A stretch of 64,000 bases of DNA, taken from positions 5,304,871 to 5,368,870 of the forward strand of contig NZ_KB235948.1 of the NCBI RefSeq assembly GCF_000332335.1. The letters are read 5' to 3'. The notes under the pieces were generated by a model that saw only the letters and a program-made list of their open reading frames with translations, was not told the origin of the DNA and did no database searches. The position numbers and the translations under genes are program-made. Origin of the DNA: Kamptonema formosum PCC 10802. Its GTDB lineage: Bacteria; Cyanobacteriota; Cyanobacteriia; Cyanobacteriales; Oscillatoriaceae. Of this stretch, positions 62,068 to 64,000 are shown piece after piece; the stretch's first letter is position 1, and each line of letters opens with the position of its first letter.

Positions 62068-62470
62068 CTAATTTCCTGGCAACTCCCCCAAGATAGTGTA
62101 AACCAGCGTATCGGTTAGCTTGCCCCGCAGTTGGACAGCACCGACTTCCGCTGCGCCATAGCGGTCGCTCACACAGGCTAGCGTCCTGTCCGCCAGCAAA
62201 ATTTTATAAGGCTTGTCCGCAGTCAGCGTCTTAGTCATCGACTCCAGGCGCGCCGCCACATTCACCGTATCGCCGAGTACCGAATAGCTCAGCCGGCCCG
62301 CTCCCCCACCGTGCCGGCAACAACCGTGCCGGTGTGGGTGCCAATCCCAAACTTTATCTGCGGTCTGCCTTCGGTTTTAAAGCGCTCGTTGAGCAGCTTC
62401 AGGCGTCGTGGATAGCCGAACTGGCGGCAATCGCAGCTTGGGCGCTCCGTTTAATGTCTATAATATACCT
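62068..62470 (-). pseudogene. Class III nucleotide cyclase fragment
   Basis: Collinear pieces in three frames: AQAAIAASSAIHDA, then LKLLNERFKTEGRPQIKFGI with GTHTGTVVAGTVGER, then VNVAARLESMTKTLTADKPY with EVGAVQLRGKLTDTLVYTIL, ending at 62068. At least two frameshifts separate them. These are the C-terminal signature regions of an adenylate/guanylate cyclase. The N-terminal part is missing. It lies downstream of a FecR-domain gene on the same strand, a pairing common in cyanobacteria. Confidence 0.78.
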
Positions 62471-62558
62471 CTTCTGTCAAACCGGGGTGAAAGCCCCATC
62501 TGTCGTTGCCTGAAATAGCGCAAATTCGTCAAATTGCCCGAAAGTGACAGAACCGGGA

Positions 62559-62735
62559 TATAGCAGTAGCCACTTAGATTAGGACATTAGACCTTCAGGG
62601 CAGCCAGACGCTGGCCTACGTCTATATAACAGTAGGCATTTAGGTTAGTACATTTCGGCCTCCCTTGCTCCCCTGCTCCCCGGCTCCCCGGCTCCCCGGC
62701 TCCTGTTGTCCGCGCCCAATATGGCTACTGCTATA
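62559..62735. mobile_element. MITE family 1, copy F
   Basis: 177 bases including flanking TA; longer than the others because the 8-base unit CCGGCTCC is tandemly repeated near 62680-62702. Inserted between the FecR gene and the cyclase relic. Confidence 0.85.
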
Positions 62736-62878
62736 ATCGCCCCGCCAATCCCGTTTTTCACGGGGATAAAGGCGCGATAAATCGCGTCTGTAAACCGGGA
62801 TATAAAAATGCACTCTAATTATAAAAATTCACAACCTTGCGCTCGATCGATGCGCCGCCGCAACTCAAAACTCTGGAA

Positions 62879-63946
62879 CTAAAGAACTGCTATGTCATAA
62901 ACTCTCTCGGTAGCTGCCGGTCCCCTGAGGACGAACTTGATGCGACGATTCAAAGGTTGCTCTACTATAACTGAGAACTTGCCATCCGCATCAGTTGGCA
63001 CCGCTCTGCCATTAACAGACACCAAGTCCAGCGGGTGAGCTTGACCGACAGCGCGAACAGCACCGGCACTGACTCTCTTGACATTGAGCAGCCGGAATTC
63101 GGCCAGTTTGGGAGCCCTCTGGGGTTGCATAGGCGCTTTTCCTGGCTCGATCACCACATACTGGCCAGCATTCACCAGCACCTCTCGCCCTTGAGATTGT
63201 GCGGCGACTGTGCCCTGGAGCGTGGCAATGCAGGTTTTGCCCATAGGCCCAACATTGACGCCAAAGGAGGTTCCTTGCACGCCGGCAATGCCAGCTGGCG
63301 TCTCAACGGCGATCGGATAATCTTTACTGGAAGTGCTCTGAGCCCGTACAGACTGCCCCCCACCTCCTGAGAGTGACTTATATGTCTCCCGCAAGCGAGC
63401 CCCTGGCGAAACCGACAATCTCACCCGCCCTGCAGTGACGAACAGGGAAGTTTTTCTACTGGTGAGCGTTTTGATTTGAAACGTTGTGTTTTCTGCCACT
63501 TCCACCGAGCCCATCTGCCTGTCTATGAGCAAACGAGCGCTGGAGTCGCTGCCGGTACTCACTCGTGTGCCTTGCCGGAGGCGCTGGCCGGCTCTCACCG
63601 GCTGCTGGGACGGCCCGTATGTCACCGTTCCCCGCACTTGTTCGACGCGCAGGAAACGGGGACTGGCCAGCATCTGGACGTTTTGGGCGGTTGTCAGGGC
63701 ACCCCTGACAGGCATTGCTGCCTGGGGATCGGGGGATTCCGCAAGGGTGGCGAGTGCGCGGACCGGTGCGGGGGGTGCTGTGCGGGCTGGCTCAACAGCG
63801 GAGATGGCCGGTCCCAGAGATGAGGCGCTGGCGCTGGAGATCGCCTGATGGTTCAGCTCCTGAACCGCAAAAGCCGCCAGGCATAAGCCCAGGATGGCTC
63901 TCCCAGGCGACCGTAAAAAACCAGTCAGAGCGTTTAGAGCAGACAT
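62879..63946 (-). CDS. FecR-domain protein
   Basis: 355 residues. N-terminal hydrophobic segment (about 14-30), a Pro/Ala-rich linker, then a FecR-like beta domain: VRGTVTYGPSQQPVRAGQRLRQGTRVSTGSDSSARLLID, VAENTTFQI, VRLSV, TPAGIAGVQGTSFGV and VNAGQYVVIEPG. A short C-terminal beta domain follows. In cyanobacteria such proteins often sit beside CHASE2/adenylate cyclase genes and may act as periplasmic sensors; the adjoining cyclase is broken here. Not an iron-siderophore FecR, as no sigma factor is adjacent. Confidence 0.85.
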   Translation of the reverse strand: MSALNALTGFLRSPGRAILGLCLAAFAVQELNHQAISSASASSLGPAISAVEPARTAPPAPVRALATLAESPDPQAAMPVRGALTTAQNVQMLASPRFLRVEQVRGTVTYGPSQQPVRAGQRLRQGTRVSTGSDSSARLLIDRQMGSVEVAENTTFQIKTLTSRKTSLFVTAGRVRLSVSPGARLRETYKSLSGGGGQSVRAQSTSSKDYPIAVETPAGIAGVQGTSFGVNVGPMGKTCIATLQGTVAAQSQGREVLVNAGQYVVIEPGKAPMQPQRAPKLAEFRLLNVKRVSAGAVRAVGQAHPLDLVSVNGRAVPTDADGKFSVIVEQPLNRRIKFVLRGPAATERVYDIAVL

Positions 63947-64000
63947 ACAAACTCACACCAACACATTATTGCCTTCAGATTTTCGCGTTCTGCCGGCTGT

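Overview
The window is chromosomal DNA from a cyanobacterium, most likely a filamentous, repeat-rich one. The evidence is a complete photosystem II D1 gene (psbA), a carboxysome shell gene of the CcmK type, the minC-minD-minE division operon, the photorespiratory glycolate dehydrogenase genes glcD, glcE and glcF, a CYP110-like P450, a CrtO-like carotenoid oxidase, scattered HIP1 sites (GCGATCGC), Uma2-family genes and pentapeptide-repeat proteins. I did not compute composition or search databases; all family names are recognised from the translated sequence.

Layout. 0-9 kb: pentapeptide-repeat protein, VIT-vWA protein, a broken Uma2 gene, a HEPN-like protein, a CheY-like receiver and a decayed UPF0175/DUF3368 toxin-antitoxin pair carrying two small transposable elements. 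8.7-15 kb: minCDE, aspartoacylase-like gene, secreted pentapeptide protein, four-carbon acid sugar kinase, membrane protein. 15.9-21.9 kb: ATP-grasp ligase, hicBA bracketed by direct repeats, Uma2, a transketolase/phosphoketolase-like enzyme and a P450 relic. 22-25.5 kb: CLC chloride channel with CBS domains, CcmK paralogue, broken DUF1648 gene. 25.7-35.6 kb: glcD, then about 5.6 kb of accessory DNA (REP palindromes, RAYT transposase, HD hydrolase, broken receiver/histidine kinase), then glcE and glcF. 35.7-45.4 kb: P450, small secreted protein, saccharopine-dehydrogenase-like gene, and two tandem alpha/beta-hydrolase paralogues made by a segmental duplication that also copied the tail of the adjacent CrtO-like gene. 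45.5-52.4 kb: P-loop ATPase with a relic copy, and two membrane proteins with repeat domains, one a pseudokinase and one with its kinase part eroded. 53-64 kb: SLH-domain protein, Uma2, M23 peptidase with FG-GAP-like repeats, STAND ATPase, psbA, a broken nucleotide cyclase and a FecR-domain protein.

The most striking feature is not a single operon but a dense population of small non-coding mobile elements. I can separate at least five palindromic or terminal-inverted-repeat families plus REP palindromes beside a RAYT gene. For two families the reading frame of the interrupted gene gives the target-site duplication directly: TA for a 159-bp family (six copies) and 3 bp for a 99-100-bp family (three copies). 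One copy of the latter lies in frame within a receiver domain. Many neighbouring genes are frameshifted, truncated or carry in-frame stops, so this is a region under active erosion around conserved photosynthetic and division genes.
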